DNA of 64,000 bases, from assembly GCF_000473245.1 (NCBI RefSeq), contig NC_022524.1, positions 170,001 through 234,000 on the forward strand. Direction: 5' to 3'. The notes beneath the pieces are model-generated. The model had not been told where the DNA came from. It did not search any database and saw only the letters and a list, made by a program, of their open reading frames with translations. How positions within the stretch are numbered: position 1 is the stretch's first letter; each line of letters opens with the position of its first letter. Shown piece after piece: positions 1-9,657 of the stretch. The translations under genes were made by a program, and so were the position numbers. Source of the DNA: Bacillus infantis NRRL B-14911 (GTDB lineage: Bacteria > Bacillota > Bacilli > Bacillales > Cytobacillaceae).

Positions 1-1402
<1,402 letters not shown>

Positions 1403-1520
1403 ATTTGATTGCTTTGTAATTCTTCTTCTGCATTATCTAGTTTTGAGGGAATGAAATTTTTAAAAAAATCCCTTGCAAAACAAAAACAAGATGATATAAT
1501 AATACTTGTCTTGAAAAATA

Positions 1521-1637
<117 letters not shown>

Positions 1638-1651
1638 CGAAACAAAAACAT

Positions 1652-1726
1652 TCCGCAGTAGCTCAGTGGTAGAGCATTCGGCTGTTAACCGAACGGTCGC
1701 AGGTTCGAGTCCTGCCTGCGGAGCCA
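1652..1726 (+). tRNA. tRNA-Asn (GTT)
   Basis: Full cloverleaf with acceptor TCCGCAG/CTGCGGA, anticodon loop CTGTTAA giving anticodon GTT, T-loop GGTTCGAGTCC and an encoded CCA end. First tRNA after 5S rRNA. Confidence 0.97.
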
Positions 1727-1757
1727 TCCTTAATACCGCTTAAGGTATTGGGCTAAT

Positions 1758-1830
1758 GCTTCCATAGCTCAGTAGGTAGAGTGCTTCCATGGTAAGGAAG
1801 AGGTCACCGGTTCGAGCCCGGTTGGAAGCT
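1758..1830 (+). tRNA. tRNA-Thr (GGT), no encoded CCA
   Basis: Acceptor GCTTCCA/TGGAAGC and anticodon stem CTTCC/GGAAG around loop ATGGTAA, anticodon GGT. The discriminator base is T and the genome continues TATAG, so the CCA end must be added by tRNA nucleotidyltransferase. Confidence 0.95.
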
Positions 1831-1863
1831 TATAGAGATCATAATTTCTTAAATTAATAGCAA

Positions 1864-1938
1864 GGCCCCTTGGTCAAGCGGTTAAGACACCGCCCTTTCA
1901 CGGCGGTAACACGGGTTCGAATCCCGTAGGGGTCACCA
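1864..1938 (+). tRNA. tRNA-Glu (TTC)
   Basis: Acceptor GGCCCCT with matching AGGGGTC, anticodon loop CTTTCAC with anticodon TTC, T-loop GGTTCGAATCC and encoded CCA. Confidence 0.97.
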
Positions 1939-1941
1939 TTT

Positions 1942-2017
1942 GGAGGATTAGCTCAGCTGGGAGAGCATCTGCCTTACAAGCAGAGGGTCGGCGGTTCGAT
2001 CCCGTCATCCTCCACCA
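1942..2017 (+). tRNA. tRNA-Val (TAC)
   Basis: Cloverleaf starting GGAGGATTAGCTCAGC; the anticodon stem TCTGC/GCAGA encloses CTTACAA, anticodon TAC; encoded CCA. Only 3 bp separate it from tRNA-Glu. Confidence 0.97.
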
Positions 2018-2022
2018 TATTT

Positions 2023-2098
<76 letters not shown>

Positions 2099-2126
2099 TT
2101 TCCTTTACTTATCTGTAATGGAATGT

Positions 2127-2211
2127 GGAGGGGTAGCGAAGTGGCTAAACGCGGCGGACTGTAAATCCGCTCCCTCCGGGTTCGGCGGTTCGAATCCGTC
2201 CCCCTCCACCA
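2127..2211 (+). tRNA. tRNA-Tyr (GTA)
   Basis: Class II tRNA of about 85 nt with a long variable arm (CTCCCTCCGGGTTCGG region), anticodon loop CTGTAAA with anticodon GTA, and encoded CCA. Confidence 0.97.
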
Positions 2212-2285
2212 TTTTGAATAAAAACTGCAGATTTGGACAATCTTATAAATGTCCTTTTTATTTTGACCGGCAGGTCATTGATCAA

Positions 2286-2360
2286 TGGGCTATAGCCAAG
2301 CGGTAAGGCAACGGACTTTGACTCCGTCATGCGTTGGTTCGAATCCAGCTAGCCCAGCCA
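2286..2360 (+). tRNA. tRNA-Gln (TTG)
   Basis: Cloverleaf starting TGGGCTATAGCCAAGC; anticodon loop CTTTGAC with anticodon TTG; acceptor TGGGCTA/TAGCCCA; encoded CCA. Confidence 0.97.
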
Positions 2361-2366
2361 TTTTTT

Positions 2367-2439
2367 GAGCCATTAGCTCAGTCGGTAGAGCATCTGACTT
2401 TTAATCAGAGGGTCGAAGGTTCGAGTCCTTCATGGCTCA
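2367..2439 (+). tRNA. tRNA-Lys (TTT), CCA end degenerate (TCA)
   Basis: Acceptor GAGCCAT/ATGGCTC, anticodon loop CTTTTAA with anticodon TTT. After discriminator A (2439) the sequence reads TCA instead of CCA, so the gene lacks a usable encoded 3' end although most neighbours encode one. The body of the tRNA is intact, so it is expected to work after CCA addition. Confidence 0.95.
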
Positions 2440-2449
2440 TCATAGCAGG

Positions 2450-2484
2450 GCAGGCCTTAGGTTTTATACCCTAAGGTTTGTCTT
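2450..2484 (+). other. Spacer hairpin between tRNA-Lys and tRNA-Gly
   Basis: The inter-tRNA spacer contains CCTTAGG followed after a short AT-rich loop by CCTAAGG and TTTGTCTT. It can fold into a stem in the precursor transcript. It could be a processing signal or a weak, leaky terminator; no poly-T tract follows, so readthrough into tRNA-Gly is likely. Confidence 0.4.
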
Positions 2485-2491
2485 AATGAAT

Positions 2492-2566
2492 GCGGAAGTA
2501 GTTCAGTGGTAGAACATCACCTTGCCAAGGTGGGGGTCGCGGGTTCGAATCCCGTCTTCCGCTCCA
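2492..2566 (+). tRNA. tRNA-Gly (GCC)
   Basis: Cloverleaf starting GCGGAAGTAGTTCAGTGG; anticodon loop TTGCCAA with anticodon GCC; encoded CCA. Confidence 0.97.
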
Positions 2567-2572
2567 ATATAC

Positions 2573-2648
2573 GGGGCCTTAGCTCAGCTGGGAGAGCGCC
2601 TGCTTTGCACGCAGGAGGTCAGCGGTTCGATCCCGCTAGGCTCCACCA
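2573..2648 (+). tRNA. tRNA-Ala (TGC)
   Basis: Cloverleaf starting GGGGCCTTAGCTCAGC; anticodon loop TTTGCAC with anticodon TGC; encoded CCA. Last gene of the rRNA-tRNA transcription unit. Confidence 0.97.
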
Positions 2649-2665
2649 TTACTACATACATCTTA

Positions 2666-2696
2666 CCTTAAACTCTGCCGGGTTTAAGGTTTTTTT
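2666..2696 (+). terminator. Terminator of the rRNA-tRNA operon
   Basis: Stem CCTTAAAC / GTTTAAGG with an 8-nt loop followed by seven T. It sits 17 bp after tRNA-Ala. The 200 bp that follow, up to the arginase promoter, hold no gene I can recognise. Confidence 0.85.
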
Positions 2697-2892
2697 ATGT
2701 TTAAAAATGTTATAACTTCTAACAGCTGTACATGAACATCGAATCTAAATCTGTAGCAGCTTGTGTTATCCGCGGGTGATCATGCCATTTTCGTTATAAT
2801 TCATGCTGCCGATTCCCCAGGAATTTACCTCTATCTTTTTATCCTTTTGATTTTTCAGAAAAGTACGCATATATATGCATGATTTTGTCGAG

Positions 2893-2921
2893 TTGAGTCA
2901 TTGCTTTGAAAGCGGTTAAAA
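2893..2921 (+). promoter_or_regulatory. Probable SigA-type promoter of the arginase gene
   Basis: TTGAGT and TTAAAA are separated by 17 bp and lie about 40 bp before the arginase start codon. The match is moderate. No RocR/AhrC-type site was recognised. Confidence 0.45.
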
Positions 2922-2958
2922 TGAAAGCAGAACAGGGGTGAAGGAGGAACATAGAGAG

Positions 2959-3855
2959 ATGAAGAAACTATCGATTATCGGGATGCCGATGGATCTTGGG
3001 CAAATGAGGCGAGGTGTTGATATGGGGCCAAGTGCTATCCGCTATGCCGGTGTAAATGAACGTCTGAAATCTTTATTTGAGCACATTCATGATCTGGGTG
3101 ATATAGCGATTGGACGCCCGGAGGTGGAGATAGATCCAGATACCAATCTGAGGAATCTTGAGCTTATTGCAGATAAGACCGGCCAGCTGGCAGAAAAGGT
3201 TGATGAAGTAATCAAGGGCGGTTCATTCCCTCTTGTGTTAGGCGGGGACCACAGCATTGCCATCGGGACGCTTGCAGGTGTGTCGCGGCACTATAAAAAC
3301 CTCGGCGTCATCTGGTATGATGCCCATGGAGATCTGAATACAGCAGAAACATCGCCTTCCGGGAATATCCATGGCATGCCGCTGGCAGCTTCGCTGGGCA
3401 TCGGCCATCCGCTTCTGACCGGGATTGGGGGCTACTCACCGAAGGTAAAGCCTGAGAACATCGTCATCATCGGAGCAAGGGCCCTGGATGAGGGTGAGAA
3501 AGAGCTTGTGAAGGAGAAGGGCATCAAAGTATATACAATGCATGAGATTGACAGGCTCGGGATGGCAAGAGTGATGGAAGAAGCAATTGAGTATCTGAGG
3601 GACCGGACTGATGGGGTTCATTTATCATTGGATCTGGACGGGCTGGATCCCAACGATGCACCAGGCGTGGGGACTCCAGTCATAGGAGGCATCAGCTACC
3701 GTGAAAGCCACCTGGCGATGGAAATGCTTGCAGAAGCGGAGCTGATCACTTCCGCTGAGTTCGTGGAGGTCAATCCGATCCTCGATGACAAGAATAAGAC
3801 GGCATCTGTAGCCGTTGCGCTGATGGGATCGCTTTTCGGCGAAAAGCTCCTTTAA
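2959..3855 (+). CDS. rocF: Arginase
   Basis: Cytosolic Mn-dependent arginase that hydrolyses arginine to ornithine and urea, the first step of arginine catabolism. The 298-residue protein has the ureohydrolase metal-ligand motifs in order: GGDHS (about 95-99), YDAHGD (120-125) and DLDGLDP (225-231), plus the substrate-loop motif SGNIHGMPLA. Its length fits RocF of Bacillus subtilis (about 296). ATG 2959 is chosen because AAGGAGG lies 11 bp before it; the upstream in-frame GTG at 2938 would contain that site. It is monocistronic: its own promoter lies before it and a strong terminator right after it. It lies between the rrn cluster and sigW. Confidence 0.96.
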   Translation: MKKLSIIGMPMDLGQMRRGVDMGPSAIRYAGVNERLKSLFEHIHDLGDIAIGRPEVEIDPDTNLRNLELIADKTGQLAEKVDEVIKGGSFPLVLGGDHSIAIGTLAGVSRHYKNLGVIWYDAHGDLNTAETSPSGNIHGMPLAASLGIGHPLLTGIGGYSPKVKPENIVIIGARALDEGEKELVKEKGIKVYTMHEIDRLGMARVMEEAIEYLRDRTDGVHLSLDLDGLDPNDAPGVGTPVIGGISYRESHLAMEMLAEAELITSAEFVEVNPILDDKNKTASVAVALMGSLFGEKLL

Positions 3856-3865
3856 AGAAAGAAAC

Positions 3866-3903
3866 AAAAAACGGTAACTTGATTTTTCAAGTTACCGTTT
3901 TTT
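3866..3903. terminator. Bidirectional terminator between arginase and the Spo0E-like gene
   Basis: A 14-bp perfect stem (AAACGGTAACTTGA and its complement) with A6 on one side and T6 on the other, so it can stop transcription from both strands. The right arm includes the stop codon of the minus-strand Spo0E-like gene. Confidence 0.9.
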
Positions 3904-4050
3904 GACCAGATGATTGTATTTGTTCAGCAATGAATCCAGCCTTGTACTGGCTTCAATTACATGATGGCTGGACAAAGAGGTACGGGAAGCCAGTTGGACC
4001 ATTTCCTTGCGGCACTTTTCAATATCCTGCAACAGTTCTTGAATGCCCAT
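3892..4050 (-). CDS. Small Spo0E-like aspartyl-phosphate phosphatase
   Basis: A 52-residue protein read on the minus strand. It has the Spo0E family signature: a first helix with IEKCRKEMVQLA, then SSHHVIEASTRLDSLLNKY, matching the S-x-x-V-x-x-x-S-x-x-LD-x-x-x-N-x-Y pattern of two-helix Spo0E/YisI/YnzD proteins. These dephosphorylate response regulators, classically Spo0A~P, and so delay sporulation. Length fits the family's short members. It starts at ATG 4050 behind a weak site (AAGGCAGG), and its stop codon lies inside the bidirectional terminator. It converges on arginase and is divergent from sigW. The plus-strand reading frame opposite it has no family features. The target response regulator cannot be told from sequence. 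Confidence 0.85.
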   Translation of the reverse strand: MGIQELLQDIEKCRKEMVQLASRTSLSSHHVIEASTRLDSLLNKYNHLVKKR

Positions 4051-4173
4051 TCAAAAAAACCTGCCTTTTCCTCAGCTTAATTAGTCCCTTTATACCCCAT
4101 TTAAAACTTTTTAAACATGAAGAAGTAAATTTTTGTTAAAATAATAGTTATTGAGAAATTTTATATAAAAAAC

Positions 4174-4199
4174 GAAACCTTTTCCGCTATCGATCCGTA
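4174..4199 (+). promoter_or_regulatory. SigW-type ECF promoter upstream of sigW
   Basis: GAAAC followed by CTTTT, a 17-bp spacer and CGTA fits the ECF SigW consensus (TGAAAC-N16-CGTA). It lies 38 bp before the sigW start, as expected for an autoregulated sigma operon. Confidence 0.8.
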
Positions 4200-4236
4200 A
4201 TATCGTATAGCCGCATTAGAGCGGAGGTAAATAGAA

Positions 4237-4800
4237 ATGGAAGCAATCGTAAAGAAAAGGATCAAACAGGTATTAAAAGGCGACCAGAATGCTTTTGGGG
4301 AAATTGTGGAAATTTATAAAGACAAGGTGTTCCAGCTTTGTTTCCGTATGCTCGGCAACCGCCATGAGGCGGAGGATATTGCACAGGAGGCTTTCCTGCG
4401 CGCATATGTTAATATTCAAAGCTTTAATATCGACCTGAAGTTTTCCACCTGGCTGTACAGAATCGCAACCAATTTATGCATTGACCGGATCAGGAAGAAA
4501 AAGCCCGACTATTTTCTGGATGCGGAGGTTGCCGGGACGGACGGATTGACGATGTATTCGCAGATTGCAGCGGATACCAGACTGCCCGAGGAAGATGTAG
4601 AGAGCCTGGAGCTTCAGGAAACCATTCAAAACGAAATTTCCAAGCTTCCTGAAAAATACAGGTCAGTAATTGTGCTGAAATATATCGAGGAGCTTTCTCT
4701 CAACGAAATAAGCGAGATTATGGACCTGCCGCTCGGGACGGTTAAGACCCGCATACACAGGGGCAGGGAAGCTTTAAGAAAGCAGCTGCGTCATGTGTAG
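4237..4800 (+). CDS. sigW: ECF RNA polymerase sigma factor SigW
   Basis: Extracytoplasmic-function sigma factor that directs RNA polymerase to cell-envelope-stress promoters (antibiotic, alkaline and membrane stress). At 187 residues it equals SigW of B. subtilis. Region 2 is seen at about 25-95 (FRMLGNRHEAEDIAQEAF, then FSTWLYRIATNLCIDRIRKKK), and region 4 at about 130-182 (LPEKYRSVIVLKYIEEL, helix-turn-helix LSLNEISEIMDLPLGTVKTR). GGAGG lies 9 bp before ATG 4237. A SigW-type promoter precedes it and the anti-sigma gene follows after about 70 bp, the normal sigW-rsiW order. Confidence 0.96.
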   Translation: MEAIVKKRIKQVLKGDQNAFGEIVEIYKDKVFQLCFRMLGNRHEAEDIAQEAFLRAYVNIQSFNIDLKFSTWLYRIATNLCIDRIRKKKPDYFLDAEVAGTDGLTMYSQIAADTRLPEEDVESLELQETIQNEISKLPEKYRSVIVLKYIEELSLNEISEIMDLPLGTVKTRIHRGREALRKQLRHV

Positions 4801-4869
4801 AGATGAATGGCTATGCCATCTTCTTTTGCAAAAATGAATTCAGCTTATCATTTTAAGAGGGTGAGAACT

Positions 4870-5508
4870 TTGAAATGTCCAGCAGAGATTGTCGAGTATA
4901 TGCACGAGTATCTAGATGAAGAGATCTCAGCCGAGCATGAACAGCAATTAAGGGAGCATTTGAGCAGCTGCGACGAATGCCGCTCTTATTTTCATGAATT
5001 AAAGAGAGCTATTGCACTAGTGCAAAGCACTTCACATATACAAGCTCCGTCAGGCTTCACAGCTGGTGTGATGGCGAAGCTTCCAAAAGAAAAGAAGCAG
5101 GTGGGCTTCCAGCGTTGGTTCAGGCATCATCCCCTGCTTACTGCTGCTTCCCTGTTCCTCATCCTTATGATGGGAAGTGTCGTCTCCACCTGGAATAAGG
5201 ACCATAATTTTTCGGTCTCCAAACAGCCGAACCTGATCGTCCAGAATGACACGGTCATCGTACCGGAAGGTGAAGTAATCAAGGGTGATGTGATTGTCCG
5301 CAATGGCAAGATAAAAATCGAAGGCCAGGTCGATGGCGATGTGACCGTCATCAATGGAGAGCAGTATATGGCTTCTGCAGGCCAGGTGACTGGTGATATC
5401 AAGGAAGTGAATGAAGTGTTTGAGTGGCTCTGGTATCATATCAAGAGCCTTGGCAAAGATCTTGTGAATGTGTTCGATGAGAAAGAAAAAGAGCCTGCAG
5501 CAGGCTGA
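4870..5508 (+). CDS. rsiW: Anti-sigma-W factor RsiW with bactofilin-like C-terminal repeats
   Basis: Membrane anti-sigma factor that holds SigW inactive until regulated proteolysis. The N-terminal zinc-binding anti-sigma domain has H30-x3-C34-x2-C37 (HLSSCDEC). One membrane segment is at about 88-105 (LLTAASLFLILMMGSVVS), so the C-terminus is outside. The outer part (about 120-185) is a run of short alternating beta repeats (VIVPEGEVIKGDVIVRNG, IKIEGQVDGDVTVINGE) like polymer-forming bactofilin domains. TTG 4870 is preferred: a GAGGGTGAG site lies just before it and the product then starts LKCPAEIV, like RsiW. An upstream in-frame ATG at 4807 lacks a site. 212 residues, near the usual 208. 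Confidence 0.9.
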   Translation: MKCPAEIVEYMHEYLDEEISAEHEQQLREHLSSCDECRSYFHELKRAIALVQSTSHIQAPSGFTAGVMAKLPKEKKQVGFQRWFRHHPLLTAASLFLILMMGSVVSTWNKDHNFSVSKQPNLIVQNDTVIVPEGEVIKGDVIVRNGKIKIEGQVDGDVTVINGEQYMASAGQVTGDIKEVNEVFEWLWYHIKSLGKDLVNVFDEKEKEPAAG

Positions 5509-5523
5509 TTGAATAGAGAGAGC

Positions 5524-5586
5524 AAATCCCTGTCAAACTAGAAATATCCGGCTGAGCCGATATTCATTTGGCAGGGATTTTCTTTT
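5524..5586 (+). terminator. Terminator after rsiW
   Basis: AAATCCCTG-CAAA arm pairs with TTTG-GCAGGGATTT across an internal hairpin (ATATCCGGCTGAGCCGATAT), followed by TTCTTTT. It ends the sigW-rsiW unit before the cdaA promoter. Confidence 0.8.
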
Positions 5587-5640
5587 AGATGAATGAGAAG
5601 GCACGCCAAGAGCTTTGCAATATATCCCATGTCCATATCA

Positions 5641-5668
5641 TTGGTTTTCAGAGTATTTATGATATAAT
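5641..5668 (+). promoter_or_regulatory. SigA-type promoter for cdaA-cdaR-glmM
   Basis: TTGGTT, 16-bp spacer, perfect TATAAT. It lies about 70 bp before the cdaA start and after the rsiW terminator, so the cda operon does not depend on the SigW promoter alone. Confidence 0.7.
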
Positions 5669-5735
5669 ATGTGAGTTACATACATTGAAAACAAAGCTTA
5701 TGCTTTTTGGAAAAATATATTTGGAGGAAGGGATA

Positions 5736-6563
5736 ATGTCGTTTGCAGATTTCTCAATTTTGAAATACCTGGCTAATATTGTTGACATTCTCCTTGTTTG
5801 GTACGTCATCTACAAACTGATCATGATTGTGAGGGGCACCAAGGCCGTACAGCTCTTGAAAGGGATTTTTGTCATTCTGATCGTCAAGGTGATCAGCGAT
5901 AAATTCCAGCTGCAGACACTTGGCTGGATGATGGAACAGGTTCTGCTATGGGGGGTCCTGGCCATTATCATCATCTTCCAGCCTGAGCTCCGGAGGGCGC
6001 TTGAGCAGCTGGGGAGGGGAAGATTCTTTTCGAGAAGCAGCTCCCAGGAAGAAAATGAACAGGAAAAGATGGTGGATTCCATTACAAAGGCCGTTGATTA
6101 TATGGCTAAACGCCGGATTGGCGCCCTGATTTCGATTGAGCGAGAAACAGGGATGGGCGATTATATAGAAACAGGCATTCAGCTGAATTCAAAAATATCA
6201 TCAGAGCTCCTGATCAATATTTTCATCCCGAATACACCTCTTCATGACGGGGCGGTCATTATCCAGAGGAACTGTGTGGAAGCTGCAGCCTGCTATCTGC
6301 CGCTGTCTGAGAGTCCGTTCATTTCTAAGGAACTTGGCACAAGGCACAGGGCCGCCCTGGGAATCAGTGAGGTCACAGACAGCCTTACCATCGTTGTATC
6401 TGAAGAAACGGGAAGCGTCTCACTGACTAAAAACGGTGAGCTTCATAGAAGCCTGAGCTCTGAGGCATTCAAGGAGCTCCTATCCAATGAATTGATTGTC
6501 AGCCAGAAGGCGAAACAGTCTTCTTCAGCCCGCTGGAATTGGAGGGGGAAGAAAAATGGATAA
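5736..6563 (+). CDS. cdaA: Diadenylate cyclase CdaA
   Basis: Membrane enzyme that joins two ATP into cyclic di-AMP, the messenger that controls potassium and osmolyte balance. Three membrane segments are in the first 80 residues (ANIVDILLVWYVIYKLIMI; LLKGIFVILIVKVIS; VLLWGVLAIIIIFQ), followed by the DAC domain with the catalytic DGA (about 171-173) and RHR (203-205) motifs. 275 residues, as in B. subtilis CdaA (273). ATG 5736 follows GGAGGAAGG; an in-frame start at 5589 would lie before the promoter. Its 3' end overlaps cdaR by 8 bp, so the two are probably translationally coupled. Confidence 0.97.
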   Translation: MSFADFSILKYLANIVDILLVWYVIYKLIMIVRGTKAVQLLKGIFVILIVKVISDKFQLQTLGWMMEQVLLWGVLAIIIIFQPELRRALEQLGRGRFFSRSSSQEENEQEKMVDSITKAVDYMAKRRIGALISIERETGMGDYIETGIQLNSKISSELLINIFIPNTPLHDGAVIIQRNCVEAAACYLPLSESPFISKELGTRHRAALGISEVTDSLTIVVSEETGSVSLTKNGELHRSLSSEAFKELLSNELIVSQKAKQSSSARWNWRGKKNG

Positions 6564-7890
6564 GCTGATTGATAAGCTGGTGGACAACAGGTGGTTCATG
6601 AAAGCTGTGGCCCTTGTTCTGGCTTTGCTCCTTTTTGATGCTGTCTATGATGGATCCGACAAATCGGGCGAGGTTAATGTTCCCGGGGATCAGGACACTG
6701 AGCTTATTGAAGATGTCCCGGTCAAATCCTATTATGATACCGATAATCTTGTCGTCACCGGAGTTCCGGATACTGTAGATGTGAGGGTGTCAGGGCCGAA
6801 AAGCCATGTCCAGATCGCCAAGACGCAGCGGGACTTTGAAGTATATGTAAATTTATCTGATGCTGAAGTTGGCGAAAAGCAGGTCCGGATCCTTGTAAGG
6901 GACATTTCGGATCGCCTCGATGTAACAGTCGATCCGTTATATGCTACAGTCTCTATCCAGGAGAAAGTAACGAAGGAGTTCAAGGTAGAGCCTGAATTCA
7001 ACCAGTCCCTGCTTGGAGACGGATTCACATCCGGAGCACCATCTGTTAAGCCTGAAACTGTTAAAATAACGGGTGCCAAGGACGTAGTCGACCGCATCAG
7101 CTATGTGAAGGCAGCTCTCGATGTCAAAGGTCCGATAGAGGAATCTGTCACAGGAGCTGCAAGCATCAGGGTGCTCGACAGGGATATGAATAAGCTGAAT
7201 GTAGCTGTCGATCCAGAGACGGTAGAGGTTACCGTGTCTGTGAAAAGCCTCGCTAAGACCGTGCCGATCGATGTCGTCCGGAAAGGTTCACTGCCTTCGG
7301 GTGTGACGCTTAACAGTATTGATCTGGATACAGCTGAGGCGAGAATCACCGGAAGCGAAGAAGCGCTCGGCCAGACGGAAAGAGTTAGGGTTGAGATTGA
7401 CCTGGGCAAGATCACCAAAGATGGTGTTCAGACCCTTCCGGTCATCATCCCGGACGGCATCACATCTGTCGATCCGAAGACAGTAGAGGCTTCCGTGGAT
7501 GTGACAGCTGAAAGCCAGGAAGATCAGGAGGACGCCGGCTCAGAAGCAGAAGAAGATGAAGCTGAGACGGCGACTCCTCCTGCGGAAGAAACAGAGAAGG
7601 ATGAAACCAAAACCTTCTCGAACCTTCCGATTGACCTGACTGGGGCAGCAGAAGGATATACCGCTGCTTTCGCTGATGGATCAGGGAGAACAAATCTGTC
7701 TGTCCAGGGGCCGGTCAGTGTGGTCAATGGCCTTGGTTCTGCAGATTTCAATATATTCGTTGATGCAAGCAGCCTGTCAGAAGGGGAGCATAATGTGCCT
7801 GTAAAGGTGACTGGCCCCGATAATGTAAGCTGGAAGCTATCAAGAGAAACAGTAAAGATTTCTATCACTCAAAAGAATGAAGAAGCTTAA
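6556..7890 (+). CDS. cdaR: CdaA regulatory protein CdaR (YbbR domains)
   Basis: Membrane-anchored partner of CdaA that modulates c-di-AMP synthesis from outside the membrane. One N-terminal membrane segment (about 15-32, MKAVALVLALLLFDAVY) is followed by four YbbR-type beta domains, each of roughly 80-90 residues (repeating pattern V..V.v.G....v..i..v.a.vd). An acidic linker (about 335-370, EDQEDAGSEAEEDEAETATP) separates the third and fourth. ATG 6556 has GGAGGGGG just before it inside the end of cdaA. 444 residues, a little shorter than the B. subtilis protein (483). Confidence 0.93.
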   Translation: MDKLIDKLVDNRWFMKAVALVLALLLFDAVYDGSDKSGEVNVPGDQDTELIEDVPVKSYYDTDNLVVTGVPDTVDVRVSGPKSHVQIAKTQRDFEVYVNLSDAEVGEKQVRILVRDISDRLDVTVDPLYATVSIQEKVTKEFKVEPEFNQSLLGDGFTSGAPSVKPETVKITGAKDVVDRISYVKAALDVKGPIEESVTGAASIRVLDRDMNKLNVAVDPETVEVTVSVKSLAKTVPIDVVRKGSLPSGVTLNSIDLDTAEARITGSEEALGQTERVRVEIDLGKITKDGVQTLPVIIPDGITSVDPKTVEASVDVTAESQEDQEDAGSEAEEDEAETATPPAEETEKDETKTFSNLPIDLTGAAEGYTAAFADGSGRTNLSVQGPVSVVNGLGSADFNIFVDASSLSEGEHNVPVKVTGPDNVSWKLSRETVKISITQKNEEA

Positions 7891-7926
7891 ATATAATGTC
7901 ACTATGGTTAGAAGGAGCGATTTTTA

Positions 7927-9276
7927 ATGGGTAAATATTTCGGTACCGATGGAGTACGAGGGATTGCAAACAGTGAGTTGACCCCGGAGCTGGCTTTTAA
8001 ACTGGGCCGGTTTGGCGGATATGTGCTAACAAAGAATGAGGAACGCCCAAAAGTATTGATCGGCCGCGATACACGCATATCAGGGCATATGCTGGAAGGA
8101 GCCCTTGTAGCAGGACTGCTTTCCATTGGAGCTGAAGTTATGCGCCTCGGCGTCATTTCAACGCCTGGAGTAGCGTATCTGACAAAAGCCCTTGGTGCAC
8201 AGGCAGGTGTCATGATCTCAGCTTCCCACAACCCTGTAGCTGATAATGGGATCAAATTCTTCGGGCCTGATGGCTTTAAGCTTTCAGATGATCAGGAGCT
8301 GGAAATTGAAGCTCTCATGGATAAGGCAGAAGATGAGCTTCCGCGTCCGGTAGGGGCAGACCTTGGCCAGGTGAATGATTATTTTGAAGGCGGACAGAAA
8401 TATCTTCAATATTTGAAGCAAAGTGTTGATGAAGACTTCTCAGGCATACATATTGCGCTTGACTGTGCGAACGGTGCTACATCTTCACTGGCAGCACATT
8501 TGTTTGCAGACCTTGATGCCGACCTTTCGACAATGGGCGCATCCCCTAACGGTCTTAACATAAACGATGGCGTAGGATCGACGCATCCTGAAGCGCTTTC
8601 GGCCTTTGTAAAGGAAAAAGGGGCAGATGCCGGATTTGCTTTTGACGGCGACGGAGACCGTTTGATTGCTGTAGACGAAAATGGCGACATCGTTGATGGA
8701 GATCAAATCATGTATATCTGCGGAAAATACCTGAAAGAGCAGGGCCGTCTGAAGCATAACACAGTTGTATCCACAGTCATGAGCAACCTGGGCTTCTACA
8801 AAGGGCTTGAAGCAAACGGCATTGAAAGCATCCAGACTGCAGTCGGAGACCGCTATGTGGTGGAGGAAATGAAAAAAGAGGGCTACAGCCTTGGCGGGGA
8901 GCAATCCGGCCATATTATCTTCCTTGACTACAACACAACCGGTGATGGACTTTTGACTGGCCTTCAGCTTGCCAATATCATGCAAGCGACCAAGAAGCCG
9001 CTGTCAGAGCTTGCGAATGAAATGAAGAAGTTCCCGCAGACGCTCGTCAACATTAAAGTTACAGACAAGCACCATGTAACAGACAACGATAAGGTTCATG
9101 CCGTGATTACAGAGGTTGAAAATGAAATGAACGGAAACGGACGCATCCTTGTCAGGCCTTCCGGCACTGAGCCATTGGTCCGTGTAATGGCTGAGGCGCC
9201 AACAAAGGAGCAGTGTGAGGCCTATGTGGAACGCATAGCCGCTGTTGTCCGCGAGGAAATGGGTTTAAAGGAGTAA
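7927..9276 (+). CDS. glmM: Phosphoglucosamine mutase GlmM
   Basis: Converts glucosamine-6-phosphate to glucosamine-1-phosphate on the way to UDP-GlcNAc for peptidoglycan. 449 residues with all family marks: active-site loop ISASHNP with phosphorylated Ser about 100, the metal loop DGDGDR (240-245), the sugar loop GEQSGH (about 325-330) and the phosphate loop RPSGTEP (about 410-416). The start follows GGAGCGATTTTT closely. It is the third gene after cdaA and cdaR; GlmM is known to bind and restrain CdaA, so the operon joins wall synthesis with c-di-AMP. A strong terminator follows. Confidence 0.98.
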   Translation: MGKYFGTDGVRGIANSELTPELAFKLGRFGGYVLTKNEERPKVLIGRDTRISGHMLEGALVAGLLSIGAEVMRLGVISTPGVAYLTKALGAQAGVMISASHNPVADNGIKFFGPDGFKLSDDQELEIEALMDKAEDELPRPVGADLGQVNDYFEGGQKYLQYLKQSVDEDFSGIHIALDCANGATSSLAAHLFADLDADLSTMGASPNGLNINDGVGSTHPEALSAFVKEKGADAGFAFDGDGDRLIAVDENGDIVDGDQIMYICGKYLKEQGRLKHNTVVSTVMSNLGFYKGLEANGIESIQTAVGDRYVVEEMKKEGYSLGGEQSGHIIFLDYNTTGDGLLTGLQLANIMQATKKPLSELANEMKKFPQTLVNIKVTDKHHVTDNDKVHAVITEVENEMNGNGRILVRPSGTEPLVRVMAEAPTKEQCEAYVERIAAVVREEMGLKE

Positions 9277-9286
9277 TGGAAGGGAA

Positions 9287-9333
9287 GATATGCATAGAGG
9301 AACGCTTTGGCGCCTCTATGCATATTTTTTTAT
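9287..9333 (+). terminator. Terminator after glmM
   Basis: Stem ATATGCATAGAGG / CCTCTATGCATAT with a 12-nt loop, followed by seven T. Separates the cda-glmM unit from glmS. Confidence 0.92.
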
Positions 9334-9382
9334 ATGGAGCCCCAAAGCTTCATGGGAAAATGTGTATTTTTTATGATATCAG

Positions 9383-9412
9383 TTGACGGATTCTCACGTA
9401 GTGATGTATGAT
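9383..9412 (+). promoter_or_regulatory. SigA-type promoter of glmS
   Basis: TTGACG, 18-bp spacer, TATGAT, placed about 70 bp before the ribozyme core. This gives a leader of about 300 nt before the glmS start codon. Confidence 0.65.
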
Positions 9413-9479
9413 TATCCTGTTTTTGCAAACCATTGTGCAAAGCATATTCAATAATAGAAAGGTGGGTCGTCAGGGTATA

Positions 9480-9632
9480 CTTTTAAAGCGCCTGAACTAG
9501 CCATGAGAGGGCTAGTTGACGAGGAGGAGGTTTATCGATTTTTCGGCGGATGCCTCCCGGTTGAGCAAGCACAACCGAAAATCCTTCTTTAAAGCATCAA
9601 GGCAACTTGGTGGACAAAGAGAGGGATATGCT
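9480..9632 (+). ncRNA. glmS ribozyme (GlcN6P-activated self-cleaving riboswitch)
   Basis: The conserved core is present: cleavage site before GCGCC (G1 about 9488), GTTGACGAGGAGGAGGTTTA, TTCGGCGGATGCCTCCCGG, a GTTGAGC...ACAACCG hairpin, and the 3' segment CTTGGTGGACAAAGAG. Glucosamine-6-phosphate binding triggers cleavage near the 5' end, which in Bacillus exposes the mRNA to RNase J1. It sits directly upstream of glmS, whose product makes the ligand, so this is feedback control. Ends are estimated. Confidence 0.96.
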
Positions 9633-9657
9633 TCTGAACAAACAAAAACTAGAGATA

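Noticed and set aside
3930-4139. 69-codon frame on the plus strand
   Set aside because: It lies opposite the Spo0E-like gene, whose protein signature is clear; this frame has none.
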